A DNA stretch of 16,189 bases from contig JAOUIM010000028.1 in the NCBI GenBank assembly GCA_029884035.1, forward strand, positions 1 to 16,189, written 5' to 3'. Positions 1 to 8,932 of this stretch are shown piece by piece (positions within the stretch are counted from its first letter, which is position 1; each line of letters begins with the position of its first letter). The notes below the pieces were generated by a model. It was not told where the DNA came from and did not search any database. It saw only the letters and a list, made by a program, of their open reading frames with translations. A program made the translations under genes and the position numbers. Source of the DNA: Aquincola sp. (lineage in GTDB: Bacteria > Pseudomonadota > Gammaproteobacteria > Burkholderiales > Burkholderiaceae_C).

Positions 1-155
1 CGCGCGGCCTGCTGCCGGTGCGCACGAGTTCGGGGCATTGGATCGCCGATGCGCGCTTCGCTTCGGCGGTCGACGACTTCCTGGCGCGCGAAGGCGCCGG
101 CGTCGACGCCTACCTGGACGAGTTGAACGAGCGCAGCCCGCTCAGGCGCGGCTGA
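1..155 (+). CDS. C-terminal end of a COG3146-type (peptidogalycan/GNAT-like) N-acyltransferase, partial
   Basis: Only the last 50 codons are present; the reading frame opens at base 3 and stops with TGA at 153-155. The visible tail reads RGLLPVRTSSGHWIADARF, then a helix with FLAREG, and ends in DELNERSPLRRG. From memory, the RGL.PV.T.S.HW.ADPRF block followed by FL.REG and DEL.ERSPF is the typical end of the COG3146/DUF482 proteins, predicted GNAT-fold acyltransferases called 'peptidogalycan biosynthesis proteins'. Their substrate is not firmly established. The catalytic part lies upstream of the window. The gene converges on ppa with only 9 bases between the two stops and no room for a dedicated terminator. 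The family call rests on a short tail, so it is good but not certain. Confidence 0.72.
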   Translation, partial: RGLLPVRTSSGHWIADARFASAVDDFLAREGAGVDAYLDELNERSPLRRG

Positions 156-164
156 ACGGGCCGC

Positions 165-701
165 TCAGCGGTGCTTGGCCGCCCACGCGGCCATCCCGTC
201 GCGCACTTCCTTCTTCGCCGCCTCGGGCCCCTGCCAGCCCAGCACCTTGACCCACTTGCCTTCCTCGAGGTCCTTGTAGTGCTCGAAGAAGTGCTGGATC
301 GTCTTCAGCCGCGCCGGGTTCAGGTCCTCGTGTGTCTTCCACTGCGAGTAGATTGGCAGCAGCTTGTCGGTGGGCACAGCCAGCAACTTGCTGTCGCCGC
401 CGGCCTCGTCTTCCATCTTGAGGATGCCCAGCGGCCGGCAGGCACACACCACGCCAGGAATCAGCGGCACCGGCGTGATCACCAGCACGTCAACCGGGTC
501 GCCATCGTCGGCCAGCGTCTGTGGGATGTAGCCGTAGTTGCATGGATAGTGCATTGCCGTGCCCATGAAGCGATCGACGAACAGGGCGCCACTGTCCTCG
601 TCGACCTCGTACTTGATCGGGTCGGCGTTCATCGGGATCTCGATGATCACGTGGAACTCCTCGGGCGCCTTCGGGCCAGGGGTCACGTTGTGCAGGCTCA
701 T
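165..701 (-). CDS. ppa: Inorganic pyrophosphatase, soluble family I
   Basis: A cytoplasmic Mg2+-dependent enzyme that hydrolyses pyrophosphate to two phosphates, pulling biosynthetic reactions (nucleic acid, tRNA charging, nucleotide-sugar synthesis) forward. The 178-residue length fits the bacterial hexameric family I enzyme (about 175). Visible hallmarks are the N-terminal FHVIIEIP strand followed by IKYEVDEDSGALFVDR, the MHYPCNYGYIPQTL block, and the family signature DGDPVDVLV with its metal-binding aspartates. The C-terminal half carries FFEHYKDLEEGKWVKV, also typical. The start is ATG at 701; the leader upstream has a GAGAG stretch as a weak ribosome site. A TAGAAT -10-like hexamer lies about 30 bases upstream. 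It is transcribed divergently from hppA, a second and unrelated pyrophosphatase, which is the notable point of its context. Confidence 0.97.
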   Translation of the reverse strand: MSLHNVTPGPKAPEEFHVIIEIPMNADPIKYEVDEDSGALFVDRFMGTAMHYPCNYGYIPQTLADDGDPVDVLVITPVPLIPGVVCACRPLGILKMEDEAGGDSKLLAVPTDKLLPIYSQWKTHEDLNPARLKTIQHFFEHYKDLEEGKWVKVLGWQGPEAAKKEVRDGMAAWAAKHR

Positions 702-877
702 GCGCGGGGCTCTCGTTCAGGGATTACCCCGATTCTAGGCGCGGGCCTTGCCGCCGCCTGACGTTGCGCCGCGCAAACAACGGGGCGATCGAGTCAGCCG
801 CGTCCGTTAGCATTCCGGGTTGTTCGGGGTCCGAAGGGGCCCAATGAGTTCATCGAAGACTTCCAGGAGGACCCCTC
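702..877. promoter_or_regulatory. Divergent ppa/hppA intergenic region
   Basis: These 176 bases separate the two pyrophosphatase start codons and must hold both promoters. On the plus strand a strong Shine-Dalgarno AGGAGG (865-870) sits 7 bases before the hppA ATG and fixes that start. A TAGCAT hexamer at 808-813 is a possible hppA -10, without a good -35. I see no clear operator palindrome. Confidence 0.55.
732..737 (-). promoter_or_regulatory. Putative -10 hexamer (TAGAAT) for ppa
   Basis: The minus strand reads TAGAAT here, five of six matches to TATAAT, placing a transcription start near 725 and a leader of about 25 bases before the ppa ATG. I find no convincing -35 at 16-18 bases spacing. 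The same hexamer occurs upstream of ppiD and efp in this window. Tentative, by sequence only. Confidence 0.4.
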
Positions 878-3019
<2,142 letters not shown>

Positions 3020-3038
3020 ACGCCTGATGGCGTCGCTC

Positions 3039-3067
3039 AAAGGGCCGGCCTCGACCGGCCCTTTTTC
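3039..3067 (+). terminator. Rho-independent terminator after hppA
   Basis: A hairpin with arms AAAGGGCCGG (3039-3048) and CCGGCCCTTT (3055-3064), a six-base loop, and a T-rich run TTTTTC following. It lies 19 bases past the hppA stop and 18 bases before the next gene's GTG, so the acyltransferase behind it either relies on read-through or has its own promoter, which I could not find. Confidence 0.88.
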
Positions 3068-3085
3068 TTTCACGGGAGACCGATC

Positions 3086-4567
3086 GTGAGCTCGAACCGC
3101 CTCAATCCGCTCGACGCCTCGTGGCTGTATACCGAGTCGCGCGAGACGCCGATGCACGTCGGCGCGCTGATGCCCTTCAAGCTGCCCGCCCGCGCGCCGA
3201 AGGACTTCATGCGGCAGCTGATGTCCGAGCTGCGCCGGCACCGCCAATTCGCGCCGCCGTGGAACCGGCGCCTCGCGTCCTCGATCCTGAAGAACCCGGT
3301 CCACCGCTGGGTCGAGGACCCGAACATCGACCTCGAAGCCCACTTGCGTCACACCGCCCTGCCCTGGCCCGGCGGCGAACGCGAACTGGGCGAACTGGTC
3401 GGGCGCCTTCACAGCCAACCGCTCGATCTGTCGCGTCCGCCTTGGGAGTGCACCCTGATCGAGGGGCTCGACGGCGGCCGCTTCGCGTTCTTCATCAAGA
3501 TGCACCACTCGTTGATCGATGGTGTGTCCGGCATGAAGCTGCTGCAGCGAGCGTTGCCCACCGAGGTCGACAAGAGTCTGGCCTCGCCACCGTTCTGGTC
3601 GGTGGGGCTCACCGCGACCGGCACGCCCCGCAAGGCCGCGAAACCCAGGCCCGAACGCGACACCACCGTCGCCAGCTTTGCCAATGCAGCCAACGTCGCG
3701 ATCGAAGCCCTGCTTGGCCAGGTCGGCACCGTGCCGCAACTGCTGCTGGCCTTCGGCAAGATGATGCGCGTGGCCGGCGAGCGTGACGACAACCTGCGCA
3801 TGCCGTTTGGCGCGCCGGCCTCCGTCCTCAACGGCCGCGTGCGAGGAAAACGGCGGTTCGCGACCCAGGCGATCGCGATGGACCGCATTCGCGCGCTCGC
3901 CGCCGCGGCCGGCTGCACGATCAACGACCTCGTGCTGGCCACCTGCGGCGGGGCGCTGCGGCGCTTCCTCGAGGACAGCGGCGACCTGCCCGACACCCCA
4001 CTCACCGCGGGTATCCCCGTGTCGGTGCGTCCGAAGGACGACGAGGACACCGGCAACGCGATCACCTTCATCATCGCCACGCTGGGCACCGACATCGAGG
4101 ATCCACTCGAGCGGCTCGCCGCGATCCGCGCCTCGGTACAGTCGGCCAAGGCCCACGTCCAGAGCCTGCCGCGCCAGGCAATGATGCAGTACACGGTGAC
4201 GTTGATGGCGCCGACGATCCTGTCGCTGCTGACAGGACTGTCCGGGCGCACGCGCCCGGTATTCAACGTCACGATCTCCAACGTGCCCGGGCCCGACAAG
4301 CCGCTGTACTTCCGAGGCGCCGAACTGCTCGGCACCTTTCCGGCGTCGATCGTCACTCACGGCCAGGCGCTGAACATCACATGCCACAGCTACGCGGGCA
4401 CGATGGACTTCGGCTTCACCGGCTGCCACGAGAATCTGCCGCACATGCAACGCATCGCGGTCTACACGGGCGAGGCCTTCGATGAGCTTGAGCGCCTGAT
4501 CCTCAAGCCGAAGACGAAGAAGGGACAGCCAAGAAGAACGGCCCCGCGCAAGGCAAGGGGCCGTTGA
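3086..4567 (+). CDS. Wax ester synthase/diacylglycerol acyltransferase (WS/DGAT family)
   Basis: A bacterial WS/DGAT-type O-acyltransferase that transfers acyl groups from acyl-CoA to fatty alcohols or diacylglycerol, making wax esters or triacylglycerol for storage at the membrane face. The 493-residue length is normal. The N-terminal block LNPLDASWLYTESRETPMHVG is typical, and the catalytic motif HHxxxDG appears as HHSLIDG (His140, His141, Asp145, Gly146). Further family landmarks are PPWE before the active site, NDLVLATCGGALRRFL in the second half, and NVTISNVPGP near the end. The start is GTG at 3086 with GGGAGA ribosome site 6 bases upstream. The C-terminus is strongly basic and disordered-looking (KPKTKKGQPRR onward), which may help membrane or granule association; that is inference. 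Substrate preference (wax versus TAG) cannot be read from sequence. It lies directly behind the hppA terminator. Confidence 0.93.
   Translation: MSSNRLNPLDASWLYTESRETPMHVGALMPFKLPARAPKDFMRQLMSELRRHRQFAPPWNRRLASSILKNPVHRWVEDPNIDLEAHLRHTALPWPGGERELGELVGRLHSQPLDLSRPPWECTLIEGLDGGRFAFFIKMHHSLIDGVSGMKLLQRALPTEVDKSLASPPFWSVGLTATGTPRKAAKPRPERDTTVASFANAANVAIEALLGQVGTVPQLLLAFGKMMRVAGERDDNLRMPFGAPASVLNGRVRGKRRFATQAIAMDRIRALAAAAGCTINDLVLATCGGALRRFLEDSGDLPDTPLTAGIPVSVRPKDDEDTGNAITFIIATLGTDIEDPLERLAAIRASVQSAKAHVQSLPRQAMMQYTVTLMAPTILSLLTGLSGRTRPVFNVTISNVPGPDKPLYFRGAELLGTFPASIVTHGQALNITCHSYAGTMDFGFTGCHENLPHMQRIAVYTGEAFDELERLILKPKTKKGQPRRTAPRKARGR
4537..4565 (+). other. Stem-loop overlapping the acyltransferase stop codon
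   Basis: Perfect nine-base arms AACGGCCCC (4537-4545) and GGGGCCGTT (4557-4565) enclose an eleven-base loop. The right arm runs into the first base of the TGA stop. No T-run follows, so it is not a standard intrinsic terminator, though it may help stop transcription before the convergent tRNA-His gene. Confidence 0.45.
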
Positions 4568-4578
4568 TCAGTGGATTC

Positions 4579-4655
4579 TGGGGTGGCTGATGGGACTCGA
4601 ACCCACGACGACCAGAATCACAATCTGGGACTCTACCAACTGAGCTACAGCCACC
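4579..4655 (-). tRNA. tRNA-His (anticodon GUG)
   Basis: Read on the minus strand the gene begins GGTGGCTGTAGCTCAG, has the anticodon loop ATTGTGATT (GTG = His), the T-loop GGTTCGAAC-like block, and ends AGCCACC followed by an encoded CCA. It is 77 bases long, including the extra G(-1) paired with C73 that identifies histidine tRNAs; here it is genomically encoded. It lies 28 bases downstream of the ppiD stop on the same strand and may be cut out of the same transcript. Confidence 0.96.
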
Positions 4656-4683
4656 GTCGAGGGCGCAAGTATAGCGAGCGTAC

Positions 4684-6612
4684 TCAGTTGGAACCGGGCG
4701 CGGAAGCCGGCAACGCGGCCGCAGCTGCGTCGTCCACCTGGGCCTTGTAGCGTCTTTCGAGCGCCTTGAGGTAGGCCTGCGTCTCGGCCGCGGCCCAGGC
4801 CTGCGTCACGCGAGGCAGCAGCGCGGCGTACTCGGGCGATGCAGGGTCCTTGGGCTTGACCGCTGCCACTCGCAGCACCGCATAACCGGTATCACCGAGG
4901 TCGATCCCTGTCCAAGAAGGCAATTTGGCCGGGTCGGCACGCAATGCAGCCTCGACCACCGCGCGGGGCTGGCCCTGCGCGTCACCTCGCGATACCAGGA
5001 TCGGCGCTGGCAGGCCCGTCTTGTCGTCTGCGGCACGCGCAGCGGCGAGCTTGGCCTCGCCGGCCTGCCTGGCACGCGCGGCCGCCTGCTTGGTGATCAC
5101 GCGCTCGCGCACCTGGGCCTGCACCTCGGACAATGGCATCACGCGCGCGGCCTGGTACTGCACCACGCGTGCCGAGACGAGCTGGTTGGCGCCGATCTCG
5201 ATTGCCTCGGTGTTGAGCTTGTTCTTGATCGCGTCGCTGGCAAACGCCGCCTCGAGCAGCTTGGGCGAGGCCAGCACGCCGCTGGCACCGGGCTGCGGCG
5301 TGCGCTGCACCGTCGCGGTCAGCTTCTTCAGGCCGAATTTCGCCGCGACCGGGTCCAAGCTGTCGCCCTGCGCGTTGACCAGGTTGGTGAACTGCTCGGC
5401 TTCCTTCGCGAAGCGCTCGGCGGCCAGCTGCTTCTTCACCTCGGCCTCGATTTCGGCACGAACCTGCTCGAACGGCTTCCTGTCGCCGCCTCGCACCGCG
5501 TCGAGCCGGATGATGTGGTAGCCGAAGTCGGTTTCGACGACGTTGCTGATCTCGCCGGGCTTCATCGCGTAGGCGGCGTCTTCGAAGGGTTTGACCATCG
5601 CGCCACGCGCGAAGAAATCGAGATCGCCGCCTCGCTCGGCCGAGCCCGGGTCGTCGGAGTTCTTTTTCGCGAGGTCGGCAAAGGCGGCCGGATTCTTGCG
5701 CAGTTCGGCGAGCAGGGCCTCGGCTTTCGCCTTCGCCTTCTGTCGCTCATCGGCAGGCGCGTCCTTGGGCGCCTTGACGAGGATGTGGCTCGCGCGCCGC
5801 TCTTCGGCAACGGTATAGCGCGCCGCATTCTCCTGGTAGTACTTGCGCAGGTCCTCCTCGGTGGCGGTGACCTGCGCTTTGAGCGCATCGATGTCGAGCA
5901 CCACGTAGTCGATCGTCGCCTGCTCGGGCGCTCGGAATTCGGCTTCGTTGGCCTGGTGGAAAGCGGCCAGTTCCGCGTCGGTCGGCGAGAGCCCGGCGCG
6001 TTGGTCCTTGGCGTCGAAACGCAACACCTGCACCTCGCGCTGCTGCAACAGCGCATCGAGCGCCGCCCGTCCCGACGCGGCCGCCGGCGTCGCGCTGCCT
6101 TCGATGCCGCCGAGCACCTGGCGCAACGCCAGGTCCTGGCGCAGGCCAGCCTCAAACGCTTCGGTGCTGCGACCCTGCGACTCGACCATCACCTTGTAGG
6201 CCGCCACATCGAAGCTGCCGTCCGGACGCTTGAGCGCGGCCAGCTGAGGGATGCTCCGCAGCTCGCGCATCAGGCGCTCGTCGCTCACCGACAGGTGTGC
6301 TCGCGCCGTCGCGGCAAACAGCACGCGCTCGCGCACGATCTGATCGAGCGTCTCGCGCCGCGCCTGCGGCGAATCGAAGAGCTTGACGTCGATGTCGGGT
6401 GCCTGGTTGCGCATCTGTTCGACCTGGCGCCGATGGGCCGCGTCCCATTCCGCACGCGTGACCTTCTGACCATCGACCCGCGCGACCGCCGCAGTGCTCG
6501 CGTCGTTGTAGCGGCTGTAGCCCTGGACCCCGAAGAACACGAACGACGGAAAGATCAGAAGCACCAGCACAAAGAAGAGCAGCCGGTTGTGGGTGCGGAC
6601 GAACTCGAACAT
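4684..6612 (-). CDS. ppiD: Periplasmic folding chaperone / peptidyl-prolyl isomerase PpiD
   Basis: An inner-membrane-anchored periplasmic chaperone at the exit of the Sec translocon, helping newly exported proteins fold. The 642 residues match the family. The architecture is clear: a short cytoplasmic start MFEFVRTHNR, one membrane anchor (about residues 11-29, LLFFVLVLLIFPSFVFFG), a SurA/PpiD-type N-terminal chaperone region (about 35-260), one parvulin domain (about 273-375, with ASHILVK, the SAERGGDLDFF stretch and FGYHIIRL), and a C-terminal region (about 380-640) of the PpiD fold. The end is Ala-rich. The ATG at 6612 has a GAGG about 9 bases upstream. Upstream on the same strand lie tRNA-Val and the HU gene, matching the widespread hupB-ppiD order; tRNA-His follows. 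Confidence 0.95.
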   Translation of the reverse strand: MFEFVRTHNRLLFFVLVLLIFPSFVFFGVQGYSRYNDASTAAVARVDGQKVTRAEWDAAHRRQVEQMRNQAPDIDVKLFDSPQARRETLDQIVRERVLFAATARAHLSVSDERLMRELRSIPQLAALKRPDGSFDVAAYKVMVESQGRSTEAFEAGLRQDLALRQVLGGIEGSATPAAASGRAALDALLQQREVQVLRFDAKDQRAGLSPTDAELAAFHQANEAEFRAPEQATIDYVVLDIDALKAQVTATEEDLRKYYQENAARYTVAEERRASHILVKAPKDAPADERQKAKAKAEALLAELRKNPAAFADLAKKNSDDPGSAERGGDLDFFARGAMVKPFEDAAYAMKPGEISNVVETDFGYHIIRLDAVRGGDRKPFEQVRAEIEAEVKKQLAAERFAKEAEQFTNLVNAQGDSLDPVAAKFGLKKLTATVQRTPQPGASGVLASPKLLEAAFASDAIKNKLNTEAIEIGANQLVSARVVQYQAARVMPLSEVQAQVRERVITKQAAARARQAGEAKLAAARAADDKTGLPAPILVSRGDAQGQPRAVVEAALRADPAKLPSWTGIDLGDTGYAVLRVAAVKPKDPASPEYAALLPRVTQAWAAAETQAYLKALERRYKAQVDDAAAAALPASAPGSN

Positions 6613-6645
6613 GGAACCAGACCTCGTTGTCGCGGCGCGAAGCGA

Positions 6646-6670
6646 TCACGGCCGCAGGAAGCGGCCGTGA
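6646..6670 (-). other. Perfect 10-bp hairpin in the ppiD leader
   Basis: Arms TCACGGCCGC and GCGGCCGTGA are exactly complementary, with a five-base loop. It lies between tRNA-Val and ppiD, 34 bases before the ppiD start and just after a possible -10 (6684-6689). No T-run follows on either strand, so it is not a classical terminator. It could protect or regulate the ppiD message, or mark the tRNA/mRNA processing boundary. Confidence 0.6.
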
Positions 6671-6683
6671 CAGAGCGTGCAGC

Positions 6684-6689
6684 ATTCTA
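6684..6689 (-). promoter_or_regulatory. Putative -10 hexamer (TAGAAT) for ppiD
   Basis: The minus strand reads GGCTAGAATGC between tRNA-Val and ppiD. Its TAGAAT would start transcription near 6677, just before the leader hairpin. The -35 position (ATCGTG) is poor, so ppiD may depend partly on read-through from the HU promoter. Confidence 0.38.
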
Positions 6690-6711
6690 GCCGAGCATCG
6701 CGGGCACACGA

Positions 6712-6787
6712 TGGTGGGTGCTGACGGGTTCGAACCGCCGACCTACGCCTTGTAAGGGCGCCGCTCTACCAACTGAGCTAAGCACCC
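6712..6787 (-). tRNA. tRNA-Val (anticodon UAC)
   Basis: On the minus strand it begins GGGTGCTTAGCTCAG, has the anticodon loop CTTACAA (TAC = Val), the T-arm GGCGGTTCGAACCCGTC-type block, and ends AGCACCC-A with an encoded CCA; 76 bases. It lies 44 bases after the HU stop and about 100 bases before ppiD, inside an otherwise protein-coding run on the same strand. Confidence 0.97.
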
Positions 6788-6831
6788 GCGCGCGTCCCCG
6801 TCTTCGCAAGCGGGGCGCACAGCGAGAAGTT

Positions 6832-7101
6832 CTACATCGCGTCCTTGAGTGCCTTACCGGGGCGAAACTTCGGCACCTTGGCAGCCTTGATCTTGATGGC
6901 CGCGCCAGTGCGCGGATTGCGACCGCTGCGCGCCGCGCGCTTGCTGACGGCAAAGGTGCCGAAACCGACCAGCGACACGCTGTTGCCCTTCTTCAGCGTG
7001 GTCTTCACACCGCCGACGAACGCTTCCAATGCGCGCGTGGCCGCAGCTTTGGAGATGTCGGCCTGCTTGGCGATGTGCTCGATCATGTCGGTCTTGTTCA
7101 C
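6832..7101 (-). CDS. hupB: DNA-binding protein HU
   Basis: A small nucleoid protein that bends DNA as a dimer and binds nicks, forks and supercoiled DNA without sequence specificity. The 89 residues (starting MNKTDMIEHIAKQADISK when GTG is read as Met) match the usual 90. The histone-like signature is present: GFGTFAVSKRAARSGRNPRTG-type arm (shown here in part), with the DNA-intercalating proline in RNPRTG. I chose the GTG at 7101 because the family begins with NKTD/NKSE and GAGGGGA lies just upstream; an ATG at 7173 would add 24 unrelated residues. The neighbour ppiD is the classic partner of hupB in proteobacteria, hence the symbol. A near-perfect sigma70 promoter lies about 100 bases upstream. 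Confidence 0.95.
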   Translation of the reverse strand: MNKTDMIEHIAKQADISKAAATRALEAFVGGVKTTLKKGNSVSLVGFGTFAVSKRAARSGRNPRTGAAIKIKAAKVPKFRPGKALKDAM

Positions 7102-7208
7102 GTGGGGGTCCCCTCGAAACGGATCGGTTTGCGCCTTGCGGCGGCCTTCGCGATGTTGTGTGCCTAGCTGCATCGGCGCGTCGCGCGCGCCGGCCCAGTG
7201 ACAGAGTG

Positions 7209-7237
7209 ATTACAGCCTCCGCACTTCTCAGTGTCAA
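7209..7237 (-). promoter_or_regulatory. Consensus-like sigma70 promoter for the HU gene
   Basis: On the minus strand a perfect TTGACA (-35, 7232-7237) is followed by exactly 17 bases and TGTAAT (-10, 7209-7214). Transcription would begin near 7202, giving a leader of about 100 bases before the HU GTG. This is the best promoter in the window and fits an abundant protein. It probably also drives tRNA-Val. Confidence 0.85.
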
Positions 7238-7285
7238 GGCGAAGCAATCCCAGGGGCACGATTGTAGGCCGCCCCGTGTCCGGCC

Positions 7286-8374
7286 TCATTGCAGCGCTTC
7301 GGTGACGGCACGGCCGACGTCGCCCGTGCTGGCGCGTCCCCCCAGATCGGGCGTACGCGGCGCGCCCGAGGCCGGGTCGAGCACGGCCTCGATCGCAGCA
7401 ACGACGCCGTCGTGCGCATCACGGTAGCCGAGAAAATCGAGCATCATCGCGGCAGACCAGATCTGCCCGATTGGGTTGGCAACGCCCTTGCCGGCGATAT
7501 CGGGGGCCGAGCCATGCACGGGCTCGAACAAGCTGGGCCACTCGCGCGTGGGGTTCAGGTTCGCCGACGGTGCAATTCCGATCGTTCCTGTGCATGCCGG
7601 CCCCAGATCCGACAGGATGTCACCGAACAGGTTGCTCGCCACGACGACATCGAACTGCTGCGGGCGCTGCACGAAGTGCGCAGTCAGAATGTCGATGTGG
7701 AAACGGTCGACGGTGACGGCCGGATACGCTTTGGCCATCTCTGCGACCCGCTCGTCCCAGTAGGGCATCGTGATCGAGATGCCGTTGCTTTTGGTGGCCG
7801 ACGTCAGCTTGCGGCGCGGCCGCTTCATCGCCACCTCGAACGCGAACTTGAGCACCCGGTCTACCCCCGTGCGCGACATAACGGTCTCCTGGACCACGAT
7901 CTCGCGCGGCGTGCCCTCGTACATGCGCCCGCCGATGCTCGAGTACTCGCCCTCGGTGTTCTCGCGCACGATCAGCATGTCGATCGCGCCGGGCCCGAGC
8001 GGTTCGCCTTCGCGATCCACCAAGGGGGAACGCACGCCAGGCATCAGGCGGGCGGGGCGCAGGTTCACGTACTGGTCGAACTCGCGCCGGAACTTGAGCA
8101 GTGATCCCCACAGCGAGACGTGGTCGGGAACCGTCGCCGGCCAGCCCACCGCCCCGAAGAAGATCGTGTCGAAACGCCCGAGCAGGTCTTTCCAACCCTC
8201 GGGCAGCATGGCCCCGTGGCGCGCGTAGTACTCGCAGTTGCCGAAGTCGAACGATTCCACTTCGAGCGCGATGCCGAAGCGGCGCGCCGCCGCGTCGAGC
8301 ACGCGCAAGCCCTCGGGCATGACCTCCTGGCCGATGCCGTCGCCGGCGATGACGGCGATGCGATGCGTACTCAT
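7286..8374 (-). CDS. Tartrate dehydrogenase/decarboxylase or D-malate dehydrogenase
   Basis: A cytoplasmic NAD- and divalent-metal-dependent beta-hydroxyacid oxidative decarboxylase of the isocitrate/isopropylmalate dehydrogenase family, 362 residues. It oxidises D-malate to pyruvate or acts on tartrate; these activities overlap in one family (dmlA, ttuC/TDH), so I give no symbol. Visible features are IAVIAGDGIG at the N-terminus, the substrate-loop motif VRENTEGEYSS that separates this group from LeuB, the metal-site run NLFGDILSD, and the NAD site EPVHGSAPDIAGKGVANP. The ATG at 8374 has AAGGAGA about 8 bases upstream and overlaps the TGA of the preceding hydrolase as ATGA, implying coupled translation. 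No LysR regulator or tartrate transporter is adjacent. No terminator is visible after it. Confidence 0.9.
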   Translation of the reverse strand: MSTHRIAVIAGDGIGQEVMPEGLRVLDAAARRFGIALEVESFDFGNCEYYARHGAMLPEGWKDLLGRFDTIFFGAVGWPATVPDHVSLWGSLLKFRREFDQYVNLRPARLMPGVRSPLVDREGEPLGPGAIDMLIVRENTEGEYSSIGGRMYEGTPREIVVQETVMSRTGVDRVLKFAFEVAMKRPRRKLTSATKSNGISITMPYWDERVAEMAKAYPAVTVDRFHIDILTAHFVQRPQQFDVVVASNLFGDILSDLGPACTGTIGIAPSANLNPTREWPSLFEPVHGSAPDIAGKGVANPIGQIWSAAMMLDFLGYRDAHDGVVAAIEAVLDPASGAPRTPDLGGRASTGDVGRAVTEALQ

Positions 8375-8895
8375 CGGGTGTCTCCTTCGAAGAAAGTGAG
8401 TGCCTCGGACAGCAGCGCTTGGGGCGCTTCCTCGGCGATGTAGTGGCCGCAGTCGAGCGCGCAGCCGCTTACCGCGTCGGCCGCGGCGCGCCATTGCGCC
8501 ATCACGTCGAAACACCGAGCAACCACGCCCCGCGCACCCCACAGCACACGCGTCGGCGTGGCGATGCGCCGTCCCGCGGCACGCTCGTGCGCGAGCACAT
8601 CGAAACGGCCGAAGCCGAGCCCCTGAATCAGCCCGAGCATGTCGCGCGCCATCGTGCGCTTGCTGTATGCCGTGTGGTCGACATCGTCGGCGACCCGCTC
8701 GGAGTCTCCGTAGCCTCGCAGGTCGGCCATCACGACTCTGAAGCGCGCCGCCAGTGCCGGCGCCACGCGATGCCACATCGCGTGCGTCTGCGGATGGCCG
8801 TGCAGCAGCAGCAATGGCGGTCCCTGGCCTCCCCGCCGCGCATGGATGCGCACACCATGTGGCTTGAGGTCGAACCGTTCGAAGCCCGAGAACAT
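8371..8895 (-). pseudogene. Internally deleted haloacetate-dehalogenase-like alpha/beta hydrolase
   Basis: The 174-residue frame is intact but the protein is not. The N-terminal half is a normal fluoroacetate/haloacetate-dehalogenase-type alpha/beta hydrolase: MFSGFERF start, PPLLLLHGHPQTHAMW oxyanion region, VVMADLRGYGDS, and LGFGRFDVLAH leading to the nucleophile elbow. There the family has HDRGG/A with the catalytic Asp. Here it reads HERAAGRRIATPTRVLWGA, jumping from the elbow straight to the strand that in relatives lies about 110 residues later. The nucleophile Asp (now Glu104), the acid residue, and the entire halide-binding cap are gone; only the final His151 (CGHYIAEEAP) remains. Full-length relatives have about 290-300 residues. 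The start ATG at 8895 is chosen by homology to relatives beginning MFPGF. Its stop overlaps the next gene's start (ATGA). Probably inactive; a minimal novel protein is less likely. Confidence 0.75.
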
Positions 8896-8932
8896 GGCGC
8901 GATTGTCGCGGCTTTGCCGGCAGTGCTGGGGC

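Noticed and set aside
5515..6690. A 391-codon plus-strand frame opposite ppiD
   Set aside because: Arg/Leu/Val/His-rich shadow of ppiD codons, no domain, no ribosome site.
7102..7173. A longer HU protein starting at ATG 7173
   Set aside because: Would add 24 residues unlike any HU; the GTG at 7101 gives the standard N-terminus and has a ribosome site.
8375..8776. Extension of the dehydrogenase frame upstream through the hydrolase gene
   Set aside because: The added 134 residues are out-of-frame hydrolase sequence; the ATG at 8374 with AAGGAGA and the GDGIG start is clear.
8371..8895. A frameshift as explanation for the short hydrolase
   Set aside because: The missing cap is not present in either other frame; no bases exist between the two halves, so it is a deletion.
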